A stretch of DNA of 64,000 bases from Chionoecetes opilio (taxonomy: Eukaryota; Arthropoda; Malacostraca; Decapoda; Majidae), in the NCBI GenBank assembly GCA_016584305.1, contig JACEEZ010019096.1, forward strand, positions 72,244 through 136,243, read 5' to 3'. The position numbers and the translations under genes were made by a program. Shown here piece after piece: positions 52,590 to 63,490 of this stretch (positions are counted from its first letter, which is position 1; each line of letters opens with the position of its first letter). The notes under the pieces were generated by a model. That model did no database searches and was not told the origin of the DNA. It worked only from the letters and a program-made list of their open reading frames with translations.

Positions 52590-55500
52590 GCTACACCCAC
52601 GGCAGTCACCCACGTTGCCGGGGGCAGCATGCGCCTCCTGGGAACCATCACCTGTCAGGTCTCCGTGGGGACTGTCTCCACCACAGAGTGCTCTACCTAT
52701 CGCTCAAGGCATGCAAGGCCCTTCGCCTGGTCCATCACACCTTCCCGCGCCCCCTTTCACCCACCAGTGTGTGTGCTGTGGAGCCATCAGACACCCCACA
52801 AGACCCACGTCGCCCGGAATCGCCACCTCACGAACTTGTAGAGGAGAACGTCGATCGCCTCGAGAAATGGTTCTTGGAGCACTTCGGGCGCACTGTGTTT
52901 GCCATGGGACGCACGCCGCTACCAGAGATGAGCGGTCCGCCTCACCACGTCCACCTACGGCCCGACACACGCCCCCACGCAGTCCACGTCCCAGCCTCAG
53001 TCCCGCTCCACTTCTTTGACGAGGTACGACGACAGCTGGACGACGATGTTGACAAGGGCATCATCGAGGCGGTGCCCGCAGGCGAGCCCACCGAATGGTG
53101 CTCCAGAATGGTGGTAGTGCCAAAAAAGGACGGAAGGCCCCGTCGCACGGTCGACTTTCAGCGCCTTAACCGTGCGAGCCTCAGAGAGACACACCACACC
53201 AGGCCGCCCTTCGATCTCGTCTCTAGCGTGCCCAAACATACATTTAAGACCGTAGCGGACGCATACTCGGGCTACCACCAGGTCCCCCTCGACGAGGAGA
53301 GCCGCAAGCTCACAACATTCATCACCCCCTGGGGGCGCTACCGGTACGCCGCACCCCCATGGGCCACTGCGCTTCGCAGGACGCGTTCACAAAGCGTTTT
53401 GACGACACCATCACCGACGTGCCCAGGAAGCTCAAGTGCGTGGACGACACTCTACTCCACGACAGCAGCGTCAGCGACGCCTTCTGGCACACATATAATT
53501 TTCTCCAGAGGTGCATGGAGAGCGGTGTCACCCTGCGACCTGACAAGTTCCGCTTCTGCAGGAGGAGCGTCACCTTTGCCGGCTACCTCCTGGGCTGGGA
53601 AGGGTACCAGCCAAGCCGCGACCTCGTCAACAGCATAAACGACTTCAAGATGCCCGCCCAGCCCACCCTGACTGACGTGCGGTCATGGTTCGGCCTCGTC
53701 AACCAGGTCGCGCCCTTCCTGGCGGTCGCCCCTGTCATGGAGCCCTTCAGGGAGCTACTCAAGAAACCGGGTGGGAGGCAGTGTACTGGGACAAGCAGTT
53801 GGAGGCGCTCTCACCTCCGCCAAAGACACTATTGGGCGATTGGCGGCCGAGGGACTGTGCTTCTATGATGTGTCGCGCCCTACAGCAGTCCTCACTGACT
53901 ACAGTCGCCAGGGTATTGGCTTCCTTGTCCTGCAGCAGTACTGCGAGTGTGTCTCGGAGAAGTCGCCGCTATGCTGCCCTGGCGGGTGGAAACTTGTGCT
54001 CTGTGGCAGCCGACATCTCACAGCGGCCGAGAGGAACTACAGTACCCTCGAGGGAGAAGCGCTTGCCATCGCCTGGTGCCTAAAGAAGGCACGCCTCTTC
54101 CTCCTTGGCTGCAAAAACCTCACGCTCGTCACAGACCACAAGGCCCTTACAAGGATTTTCGGAGACAAGGAACTAAAGGACATAGCCAACCCCCGGATCC
54201 TCAACCTAAAAGAGAAGACGCTAATGTTCACCTTCCGCATCAAGTACTGAAGGGCGACACCAACTGCGCGGCAGACGCCTTGTCGCGCTACCCGATCCTG
54301 TCAGGTGGGCCAGAAGGATCGGACGAAGACGATGAAGAGCTGGTATGCGCAGCCATGACCGCAGCCACGCCGCGGCAGCCGAGGACGAGGTGGGGCATGT
54401 TGTGGACCTTCATCAAGTGGAGGAAGAGGCTGCACGGGACGAGGAGTACCGGCTCTTGCGGAATGCGTAGCCAATGACGGCTGGGCTGAACGAAAGGACT
54501 GGGAGCCGCTCGCCCTCCGCCAGTACTTCAGATGCGGCGCCACCTCTCCTGCCAAGGGAACATCGTCCTTTACACACTGTGACGAGAAACACCCGCGGCT
54601 GGTCATACCTGCGGCCCTGAGGCGTGCAGTCCTCGCGAACCTTCATGCGGGGCACCAAGGCAGGGACTCAATGCTACGCAGGGCGAGGCAGTCAGTCTAC
54701 TGGCCAGGGATTGACGCGGAGGGTGGAGCAGAAGAGGCGCCAATGTGCCGGTATGCGATACGCACGCCCCCTCCAGACCCGCAGAAACCCTCTTGCCCAC
54801 CCCGCCCCCGCAGTACCCATTCCAGCAAGTGGTGGCTGATTTATTTCAACTGGACGGCCACACCTATATCGCCGTCGCTGACAGGCTCTCGGGATGGCTC
54901 GAAGTGGAGCACCTGTCAGGCGACGCCACCAGTGCACGCCTCATCACGGTGTTCCGACGATGGTTCAAGCGCTTCGGCATCCCAGAGGAGCTGTCGTGCG
55001 ATGGGGGAACGAACCTCACCAGCCAGGAATCCAGGGGCTTCCTCGACACCTGGCGTGTGCGGCTGAGGGTCTCATCAGCACATTACCCCCAGTCTAACGG
55101 CCGCGCAGAGGCGGCAGTCAAGTGTGCCAAGAGGTTGCTACGCGGCAACACTGGCCGGAACGGCTCCCTGGACACCGACGCCGCTGCATGAGCCATCATG
55201 CAGTACCTCAACACCCCCCCGCAGGGCTCCGAAGCCTCCCCAGCCCAGCTGATCACAGGACGTCAGCTGCGGGACGCCATACCTGTGGACGCGTCGCTCT
55301 ATGAGGTGAGCGAGCGATGGGCGTGGCTGCTGCGGGAGCGCGAACGGGCCATGGCCCGCTCTGGGGACAGTGCAGCTTCCCGGCATGACCAAACAGCCCA
55401 CAACCTCGAGCCCCTCACGCCCGGCCTACGGACCCGCATCCTAAACCCCGGCAGTGGGCGCTGGGATCGCGCAGGCACTGTCCTGGAGACTACGGCACCC

Positions 55501-55719
55501 AGGCAGTACTTGGTGCGGCTGGACGGCAGTGGGCGCACCACCATCAGGAACCGGCGCCACCTGCGCCCTCTCACGTGCGTTCAGGCGCACGACGACGGGA
55601 CAACAGCGATGCCTGGCGCCACCCCGCCCAGCCAAGGAAGGCCTCAACGCCACAGACAGGCACCACGCCACCTGCTGGACTACGTGTTAGGTAACGCCAC
55701 CCCTCAGGCAACACACTGA
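52590..55719 (+). pseudogene. Retrotransposon pol, broken by several frame changes
   Basis: The pieces lie in order but in changing frames. Reverse transcriptase begins about 52850 with SRMVVVPKKDGRPRRTVDF and AYSGYHQVPLDEESRKLTTF. A frame change near 53345 leads to CVDD (about 53437), the form of the YXDD active site here. Frame changes near 53770 and 53812 lead to RNase H (TDYSRQGIGF, then RNYSTLEGEALAIAW and VTDHKAL). Others fall near 54245, between 54470 and 54490, and near 54740. The integrase core shows D (54838), SCDGGTN (Asp 53 residues on) and NGRAEAA (Glu after 35 residues), the canonical D,D35E spacing. A TGA at 55189-55191 interrupts it, and the tail continues in the same frame to 55719. 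Not functional as written; assembly errors could account for part of this. Confidence 0.85.
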
Positions 55720-55832
55720 ATGCCACACATATCACAAAATTTGTTTGTATCCCTCGGTTCACTCTTTTTCAAATGTTTTTGTTTTTTCATTACACTGCCC
55801 ACAGTGAGCTATTTGTGTAATTGGGGGGGGAG

Positions 55833-56009
55833 TGTGGAGGTGTGTGGCAACCCTCATCTTCCCGCCACATCTCAGTGTCACCCGAGGCGGGCAGTTGTGA
55901 CTTCGGCGAGGCAGTGACCAGTCGTCCTGTCAGCTCTCTGTAATTAGAGGTTAAGTCTCCAATAAACATCACGCCGCGCCCCCAGCCCTTCTGTGTTCCA
56001 ACCCCACCA
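55833..56009 (+). repeat. Right LTR
   Basis: Matches the left LTR except for two bases (G/A at position 6 and C/T in GACTCCGG/GACTTCGG). AATAAA at 55961-55966. Confidence 0.95.
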
Positions 56010-57150
56010 CCTTGTTACCATAAAAACCTTGTTACCATAAAAACCTTGTTACCATAAAACCCTTGTTACCATAAAAACCTTGTTACCATAAAACCCTTGT
56101 TACCATAAAACCCTTGTTACCATAAAACCCTTGTTACCATAAAACCCTTGTTACCATAAAAACCTTGTTACCATAAAACCCTTGTTACCATAAAAACCTT
56201 GTTACCATAAAACCCTTGTTACCATAAAAACCTTGTTACCATAAAAACCTTGTTACCATAAAACCCTTGTTACCATAAAAACCTTGTTACCATAAAAACC
56301 TTGTTACCATAAAAACCTTGTTACCATAAAACCCTTGTTACCATAAAAACCTTGTTACCATAAAAACCTTGTTACCATAAAAACCTTGTTACCATAAAAC
56401 CCTTGTTACCATAAAACCCTTGTTACCATAAAACCCTTGTTACCATAAAAACCTTGTTACCATAAAACCCTTGTTTACCATAAAAAACCTTGTTACCATA
56501 AAAACCTTGTTACCATAAAACCCTTGTTACCATAAAAACCTTGTTACCATAAAACCCTTGTTACCATAAAAACCTTGTTACCATAAAACCCTTGTTACCA
56601 TAAAAACCTTGTTACCATAAAACCCTTGTTACCATAAAACCCTTGTTACCATAAAACCCATGTTACCATAAAACCCTTGTTACCATAAAACCCTTGTTAC
56701 CATAAAAACCTTGTTACCATAAAACCCTTGTTACCATAAAAACCTTGTTACCATAAAAACCTTGTTACCATAAAACCCTTGTTACCATAAAACCCTTGTT
56801 ACCATAAAAACCTTGTTACCATAAAAACATTGTTACCATAAAAACATTGTTACCATAAAACCCTTGTTACCATAAAACCCTTGTTACCATAAAAACATTG
56901 TTACCATAAAAACCTTGTTACCATAAAAACCTTGTTACCATAAAACCCTTGTTACCATAAAACCCTTGTTACCATAAAACCCTTGTTACCATAAAAACCT
57001 TGTTACCATAAAACCCTTGTTACCATAAAAACATTGTTACCATAAAAACATTGTTACCATAAAAACCTTGTTACCATAAAACCCTTGTTACCATAAAACC
57101 CTTGTTACCATAAAAACCTTGTTACCATAAAAACCTTGTTACTATAAAAC
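56010..57150 (+). repeat. 17-bp minisatellite, about 67 units
   Basis: Unit TTGTTACCATAAAAACC, with the variants AAAACCC and AAAAACA. One unit lies left of the LTR element (51158-51177), showing that the element inserted at the array's left edge. Confidence 0.97.
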
Positions 57151-57240
57151 CCGTCGATCAGTCTATTAAACCTCACCTTTGTAGCAATCTGGGAGCACAC
57201 ACTTCACCTGTAACAGCAACACTAACAACAACTACAACAC

Positions 57241-57271
<31 letters not shown>

Positions 57272-57302
57272 GTGGGTAATAATAATAGAAGGATTTAAAA
57301 TT
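57151..57302. repeat. AAT microsatellite and flank
   Basis: (AAT)n at about 57241-57271 with a short continuation to 57290. Confidence 0.85.
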
Positions 57303-57619
57303 CAGCTTTTCCCAACCTGGGGGAAATTTCCCCCTGGGGGGAAATTTCAGGATTCTAAGGGGGAAACTTATCCTGAAGGACATCAAAATTACTAGCATTT
57401 AGTCGGCAAAAAAGTCTCTTAGAATGTGGCTATTGACTTTTCTTCAGGTATATATACATATAGATTATAGAGGATAGTGTCTATATACCTGTGTTATTAA
57501 GCAAGTAACTTTTGTGTTTTGGCTACTTTTTCCTTATCCACAACTCTACATGAAGGGGGAAATCCGAATGGTTGAACTGGTTGAAGGGGAAACAACAGAA
57601 CAAAGGTTGGGAACCACTG
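57303..57619. mobile_element. hAT-like MITE (CAGTGGTTCCCAACC ends)
   Basis: The left end CAGCTTTTCCCAACC and right end GGTTGGGAACCACTG are inverted relatives. The flanks TTTAAAATT and GTTTAAAGG suggest a decayed 8-bp duplication. The interior has GGGGAAA blocks in both orientations. No coding capacity. Confidence 0.65.
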
Positions 57620-57659
57620 GTTTAAAGGAAGAAAAAGACTACTACAGTATATTGCTTGG

Positions 57660-57662
57660 TGC

Positions 57663-57693
<31 letters not shown>

Positions 57694-57870
57694 AAATGAA
57701 GAAAAAGAGTACAGTCATTGAAGAAGAAAACAATAGGTACAATAATTATAGGAGAAGAAGAATAGGAAAAGAAGACATATAAAAAAATTGAGACATTCAA
57801 TAATTGTATTGAATGAATACTGTAGCTACATGTGTGTGTGTGTGTGTGTGTGTATAATGCTCTGAATGAA

Positions 57871-57904
<34 letters not shown>

Positions 57905-57964
57905 TGTGTGTAATGCTTTGAATGAAGTCATATGTGTGTGTGTGTGTAATGCTTTGAATGAACT

Positions 57965-58015
<51 letters not shown>

Positions 58016-58150
58016 GGAAAGGAAGGAATACCCACATGAACAGCATTTTAACTCGCATTTACCTTTCGGTGAACTTGGTGGTGGTGATGCTGGTGGTGAT
58101 ATGCATACACACACACGCACACACACACACTCCACCCCATAAAGAGATCC
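57660..58150. repeat. Compound GT and CA microsatellites
   Basis: (GT)n at 57662-57690, then four blocks of AATGCTYTGAATGAACTC separated by GT runs (57826-58012), then CA runs at 58105-58132. Frames of Cys/Val or His/Thr here are artefacts. Confidence 0.92.
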
Positions 58151-58224
58151 CTGCTCGACTAAACATCACGTACACACACACGCACATACACATTCTACGC
58201 TATTAAGGAGGAGAACAGTTTGTA

Positions 58225-58443
58225 TTAACCCCTTGAGACCCAAAAAGTAATTTCCATTGTAATTTGGGTACCATTAAACGATTTATAGTGACTATATAAG
58301 CAATTATTTTATAGATATGACCTGTTTAGTATCCTTGTCCACTAGCTAATTTGGTATATTTAGTTAGGTACTTTTCTTAATTTTATGGCTAACAACAGAC
58401 GATTTTTTATAGCAAAGGAAAGATCTGGGTGTGAAGGGGTTAT
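58225..58443 (+). mobile_element. piggyBac-like MITE, copy 13
   Basis: TTAA at 58225-58228. The right end GTGAAGGGGTTAT is one base off TTAA. Inner blocks are present. Confidence 0.8.
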
Positions 58444-58599
58444 CACTATTTATTTATTTATATATCACTATTTCTCTGTCTCTCTCTCTCCTATAGGTAG
58501 CTATGTTTGTGCGTGCGTGTGTCCGTCGCGTTATCATGCCTGCGGACTCTATGTGGTGGAGAGGTGTGGGCGTGGTGGCAGGGCTGCTATTTGCTATTC

Positions 58600-58820
58600 T
58601 TCATTTATTCATTCCATTTTATTTTATTTTTTTACTTTTTGTATTTCTTTTTTTTCTTATTTATGTATTTATTTTATTTTATTTTATTATTACTTATTTT
58701 TTTCTTCTTATTTCTCATTTTCTTATTTTATTTCTTATTTTTTTTTTTTTTTTTTCCTATTTATTTATTTTATTTTATTATTTAATATTTTTTCCTTCTT
58801 ATTTCTTATTTTTTAATTTT

Positions 58821-58851
<31 letters not shown>

Positions 58852-58920
58852 TTTCATTTATTATTTACTTTTTTTCTCTCCTTTTTTTTTTCTCTATCAT
58901 TCACTCTAACTTTCTTTAAA
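58600..58920. repeat. T-rich ATTT/TTTA low-complexity stretch
   Basis: Runs of TATTT and TTTA. The Phe/Tyr-rich frames are artefacts. Confidence 0.9.
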
Positions 58921-59075
58921 CTTTCTCACTAATTTCACTCATTTTCTATTTCACTTTTGCTTAGTTTCTCACTTTTTCTAACTTTCTTTAAATTTTCTCA
59001 CTAATTTCACTCATTTTCTGTTCAGTCTTTTTTTCTTCAAATCGAAGAAATTACAGTTTGCAGTTTTATCCATAT
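58921..59075. repeat. Short direct repeat TTTCTCACTAATTTCACTCA
   Basis: The block ACTTTCTTTAAA..TTTCTCACTAATTTC occurs at about 58908 and 58980. Confidence 0.6.
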
Positions 59076-59410
59076 GTTCAAACACAGATTTTTTGTAATG
59101 TTCATTTATCCATATGTTCAAACACTTATTTCTGTTATGTTCATTTATCAATATGTTCAAACACTTATTTCTGTTATGTTCATTTATCCATATGTTCAAA
59201 CACTTATTTCTGTTATGTTCATTTATCAATATGTTCAAACACTTATTTCTGTTATGTTCATTTATCCATATGTTCAAACACTTATTTCTGTTATGTTCAT
59301 TTATCCATATGTTCAAACACTTATTTCTGTTATGTTCATTTATCCATATGTTCAAACACTTATTTCTGTTATGTTCATTTATCAATATGTTCAAACACTT
59401 ATTTTTTCAC
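59076..59410. repeat. 39-bp minisatellite, about 8 units
   Basis: The unit contains CATATGTTCAAACACTTATT and TCTGTTATGTTCATTTATC. Two variants (TATCCATATG / TATCAATATG) alternate irregularly. Since 39 is divisible by 3, both strands stay open in several frames; no gene is implied. Confidence 0.93.
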
Positions 59411-59654
59411 TCATCTGTAAAAACAAAAAAATTGCTTTATAATTTATCTTTATAGGGAATAGCAAAAAAAAAAAAATGCATGAATAAAAATTTCTAAAAA
59501 TACAATAATAGAAAGTTGCTATAATAGTAAGTCTAATAAGCTTAGGAATATATGATTGTCCTGTCAATTTCGGGACTTAAATGAGGTAAAGTAAGGTAGG
59601 GTATAATATAAATAAATAAATAAATAAATAAAAAGTAGACCTAGGTAGACAAAA
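59411..59654. other. AT-rich stretch with AAAT run
   Basis: (AAAT)n at about 59607-59632. Nothing else recognised. Confidence 0.5.
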
Positions 59655-60715
59655 AAATAGGGTAAGGTAAGGTAAAGGTAGGGTAAGGTAGGGTAAAGTT
59701 GGTTAAAGGTAGGGTAAAGGTAGGGTAAAGGTAGGGTAAGGTAGGGTAAAGGTGGTTAAAGGTAGGGTAAAGGTAGGGTAAAGGTAGGGTAAAGGTAGGG
59801 TAAAGGTAGGGTAAAGGTTGGGTAAAGGTGGGTAAAGGTGGTTAAAGGTAGGGTAAAGGTGGTTAAAGGTAGGGTAAAGGTAGGGTAAAGGTAGGGTAAG
59901 GTAGGGTAAAGGTGGTTAAAGGTAGGGTACAGGTAGGGTAAGGTAGGGTAAAGGTAGGGTAAAGGTGGTTAAAGGTAGGGTAAAGGTAGGGTAAGGTAGG
60001 GTAAAGGTAGGGTAAAGGTAGGGTAAGGTAGGTAAAGGTTGGTGTTAAAGGTATAGGGTAAAGGTAGGGTAAAGGTGGTTAAAGGTAGGTGGTAAAGGTA
60101 GGGTAATAAGGTAGGGTAAGGTAGGGTAAAGGTAGGGTAAAGGTAGGGTAGGTAAGGTAGGGTAAAGGTAGGGTAAGGTAGGGTAAAGGTAGGGTAAAGG
60201 AAAGGGTAAAGGTAGGGTAAAGGTAGGGATAAAGGTAGGGTAAAGGTAGGGTAAAGGTGGTAAAGGTAGGGTAAAGGTAGGGTAAAGGTAGGGTAAAGGT
60301 AGGGTAAAGGTAGGTAGGTAGGTAAAGGTAGGTGTTAAAGGTAGGGTAAGGTGGGTAAAGGTAGGGTAAAAGGTAGGTAAAGGTAGGGTAAAGGTAGGGT
60401 AAGGTAGGGTAAAGGTGGTTAAAGGTAGGGTAAGGTAGGGTAAAGGTAGGGTAAGGTAGGGTAAAGGTAGGGTAAAGGTGGTTAAAGGTAGGGTAAAGGT
60501 AGGGTAAAGGTAGGGTAAAGGTAGGGTAAAGTAGGTAAGGTGGTTAAAGTAGGGTAAGGTGGGTAAGGTAGGTAAGGTAGGGTAAAGGTGGTAAAGGTAG
60601 GGTAAAGGTAGGGTAAAGGTAGGTAAGGTGGTAAAGGTAGGGTAAAGGTAGGGTAAGGTAGGGTAAAGGTGGTTCAAGGTAGGGTAAAGGTAGGGTAAGG
60701 GTAATGGTAAGGCTA
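59655..60715 (+). repeat. GGTAGGGTAAA minisatellite
   Basis: An 11-bp unit GGTAGGGTAAA with shorter variants GGTAAA, GGTTAAA and GGTAAG, roughly 90-100 units. Reverse frames (Tyr/Pro/Thr/Leu) are artefacts. Confidence 0.95.
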
Positions 60716-61344
60716 GGTTATAAAAAATAAAAAAATATAAAAATAATAAAAAAATAAGTGAAAAAATAATTTAAAAAAAGTAGAGTAAGGTAGGGTAAAG
60801 GGTAATGGTAGGGTAAGGGTAGGGTAAGGGTAGGGTAGGGTAACGGTAGGTAGGGTAAGGTCGTGGTAGCGTAAAGGTTATAAAATAAGAATAAAATAAA
60901 AAAAGTTTGGTAAGGTAAGGTAAAGGTTTAAAAAAAAAAGTATAAGTAGGTAGGGTTAGGAAAAAAAAGTCAATAAATAAAAAAATATAAATAAATAAAA
61001 AAAAAAAAAAAAAATAATAAAAAAAAAAAAAAATGCCGGTTAAAAAAAAAATTATTAATAATAATAAAGTAGGGTAAAGGTAGAAAAAAAAGGTAGGGTA
61101 AGGTAGGGTAAAAAAAAATTAATACAGAAATAAGTAAATAATAAAATAAATAAAAGTTAGGTAAGGTTAGGGTAGAAGTCAGGTCAGGAGTCAGGTATAA
61201 AAAACATTAAAATCAACAAATATCACATCATAAATAACATGAATGGTAAAAAAAAAAAAAAAAAAAAAAATATTAAAAAAAGGAAGGATAAGGTATGGTA
61301 ATGGTAATGGCAATGGTAGGAAAATGGTAGGGTAATGGTAGGGG

Positions 61345-61384
<40 letters not shown>

Positions 61385-61580
61385 CAGATGGAAATAAAAG
61401 TAGGTATATAAATTTAAAATAAAAAGGAAGGATAAGGTAGGGTAAAGGGTAGGGTAAGGGTAGGGTAAAGGGTATAGGTCGGGTAAAAAAAAAAAAAAAT
61501 AATAATAATAATAAAAAAAAATTTAAAAAAAATTATATATAAAAAAAAAAAAAAAAAAAAAAAAAATAGTAGCTAGGTAA
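60716..61580. repeat. A-rich low-complexity stretch with scattered GGTAGGGTAA
   Basis: Poly-A runs and ATAAATAA motifs mixed with remnants of the preceding unit. Confidence 0.85.
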
Positions 61581-62886
61581 AAAAAATTATAATTCAAATA
61601 AATTATTAAATAAGCCATTTACTTTACCATTATTTCATCGCTTTAGTCACTACTTTAACACTCACTTTACCTTATATCCATTGCATTAACCTGTATTGCA
61701 TCGCTATAATCATTAAATTACTAATACTTTAACTTTAAACCTTAAACCTTATATAATTAAAGTTCCCTTAATTTCCTCCCTATAATCACTAAATAACTCT
61801 TAATTCCCCTTATATCCATTTAATTTCCCTTTATTTCATCGCTATAATCACTCTAACACTCTCTATTTACCTTCTATCCTTTAATTAACCTTTAAATCAC
61901 CCCCAATCACTAATATAATCACTAATCACTCTATAATCACTAAATAACTCTTAATTCCCCTTATTTCCTTATAATTAACCCTTATTTCATCGCTATAATC
62001 ACTCTAACACACTCTATTTACCTTCTGTTGACGTCCTCTGCTCACCCTTAGTCACTATCAACACTATCAGCAACCTCACTACAGGCGCTGAAGTGACGTC
62101 ATCCCTCCTTCAAGGTCATGGAGGGACTGACGCCTTGAGAGGGTGCTTGCAACAAGTGCGCGGATTAACCTGTGAAATAAAATAATCCAATTTGTAATCC
62201 AACAGTTTTAGGATTAACTGGTATCAAATTAATGCTTCTTAATTATTTATCGTTACTTTTTTGTTATGATTATTCGTTTGAAATAACTTTAAATGTCGTA
62301 TAAAAGTGTTAATTCCTTGCGTTATTTTACATCACAAAGGACGGGCCAAGGAAATACTCTGAATTATATCATTAGCTTTTCCTTCCTGCGTATATTTGAG
62401 ACTAAAACGAATATGATTAATGTTTCTAGAATTTTAATCAACGTTTTTCTCCAACAATCGGTTTGAAATAACGTAGATTTATCAAATATGAATTCCAACA
62501 CAAAGACTGCATCACGGTTTCACTACGTACAAAAATTAGTCCCTAGATATTATACCAAAGACAAAATATACCATTATAAAGTATTAAAAAGACTCTAGTA
62601 TCATTTAAAAAGACAAAAAAACATATATTTCATATTATTTAAGTCCACCATAAAATCTGCCTCGTGAAATAAGAGAATTTCATTTTCGTCTAAAATTTGA
62701 AAGGGAAATGATGCTAACACGAAATATAGCCTAACCATCATTCCAAAACCATATTGATGCCTAAATTCATGATCTAGAAAGCTTAGAGATCATACTGAAC
62801 CCTAATAAGCCTTAATTCTGATCTAAATAAGCTGTAGAGAGGCTAAAATATGTGTCCGGTCTAGCCATTACGTAAAAACCTATTTA
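61581..62886. other. AT-rich non-coding stretch
   Basis: Between 61620 and 62030 the phrases TTATTTCATCGCTATAATCACT and CTCTATTTACCTTCT recur with drift (old tandem repeat). The rest is single-copy-looking AT-rich DNA with no recognised exon. Confidence 0.5.
62094..62101. promoter_or_regulatory. CRE-type palindrome TGACGTCA
   Basis: Perfect consensus for CREB/ATF factors in a short GC-richer patch (62030-62165). No adjacent gene is recognised, so function is unproven. Confidence 0.25.
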
Positions 62887-63210
62887 TATAATGATTAAAG
62901 GATAAATCAACGTTATGTACAGTTCTAAATGGCCTTGGATATATGTAGAAGCTATGTATTAGTCGTGTTTTCATTATTGGTTAGGAATTTCTACATTAAA
63001 TCAGTTTTTGTATGTTGGAAGGAAATTTCGGATTCAAACATGGCTGACTGTTATGTAGTATTTATATAGAAATTAAAGGACATATTATAACTATGAAGGG
63101 TTCTAAATGGCCTTGGATATATGTAGAAGCTATATTTTAATCGTGTTTTCATTATTGGTTAAGAGTTTCATCGCTAAATCAGTTTTTGTATGTTGGGCGG
63201 TAGGGAATTA
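62887..63210 (+). repeat. Diverged ~180-bp tandem duplication
   Basis: TTCTAAATGGCCTTGGATAT, ATGTAGAAGCTAT, GTGTTTTCATTATTGGTTA and AAATCAGTTTTTGTATGTTG occur in the same order at 62922-63018 and 63100-63198. Confidence 0.9.
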
Positions 63211-63490
63211 ATGGACCAATTTACTCTACTTGAGGTAAGGATTGATTTGACATCTTCAAGCCTCATATAGTTGGGCAGTGATGTTGATTTTTCTATGTGA
63301 ACAGTATTTTTGATGATACAGCCAATTTAAGTACAGGAAAATGTATACGCTCTAAGACGACTGGCGCCATGTTGTGACGTCACTAGCTTAGACAACAGAG
63401 CAAAACAGCTGTAAAGCGGCCGCTACTATTATGTACTACCAACTAATACACCAACTTGCATTACCCCTACTACCGCAAGATGACCAGTAA
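63211..63490. other. Non-coding stretch with a GC-richer patch
   Basis: AT-rich to 63345, then a short GC-richer patch (63350-63425) that includes the CRE-type site. No exon was recognised. Confidence 0.35.
63375..63382. promoter_or_regulatory. Second CRE-type palindrome TGACGTCA
   Basis: Lies in GGCGCCATGTTGTGACGTCA, just before the palindrome. It could be part of a promoter of a gene outside the window; no direct support. Confidence 0.25.

Larger units (their letters stand above)
51178..56009 (+). mobile_element. LTR retrotransposon (Ty3/Gypsy type), complete with 5-bp duplication
   Basis: Two 177-bp LTRs (51178-51354, 55833-56009), both TG...CA, are flanked by CCTTG at 51173-51177 and 56010-56014. 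A TGG follows the left LTR (primer-binding site) and a purine tract GGGGGGGGAG (55823-55832) abuts the right LTR. Order is gag, protease, reverse transcriptase, RNase H, integrase, which is the Ty3/Gypsy order. The LTRs differ at two bases (~1%), so the insertion is recent, yet pol carries many breaks. It is inserted in the 17-bp minisatellite. Confidence 0.95.

Noticed and set aside
49672..57150. CRISPR-like array of regular short repeats
   Set aside because: The repeats are contiguous with no unique spacers, and the genome is eukaryotic.
58503..58919. Frame starting MFVRACVRRVIMPADSMWW after a TATAG acceptor-like site
   Set aside because: The hydrophobic tail is low-complexity ATTT DNA, and the first ~35 residues match nothing I recognise.
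59011..59455. 13-residue repeat frames (NRNKCLNIWINEH-type) on both strands
   Set aside because: Product of the 39-bp minisatellite; no start context, splice sites or homologue.
59655..60715. Telomere
   Set aside because: The unit GGTAGGGTAAA is irregular, internal to the window and not the simple TTAGG expected for arthropods.
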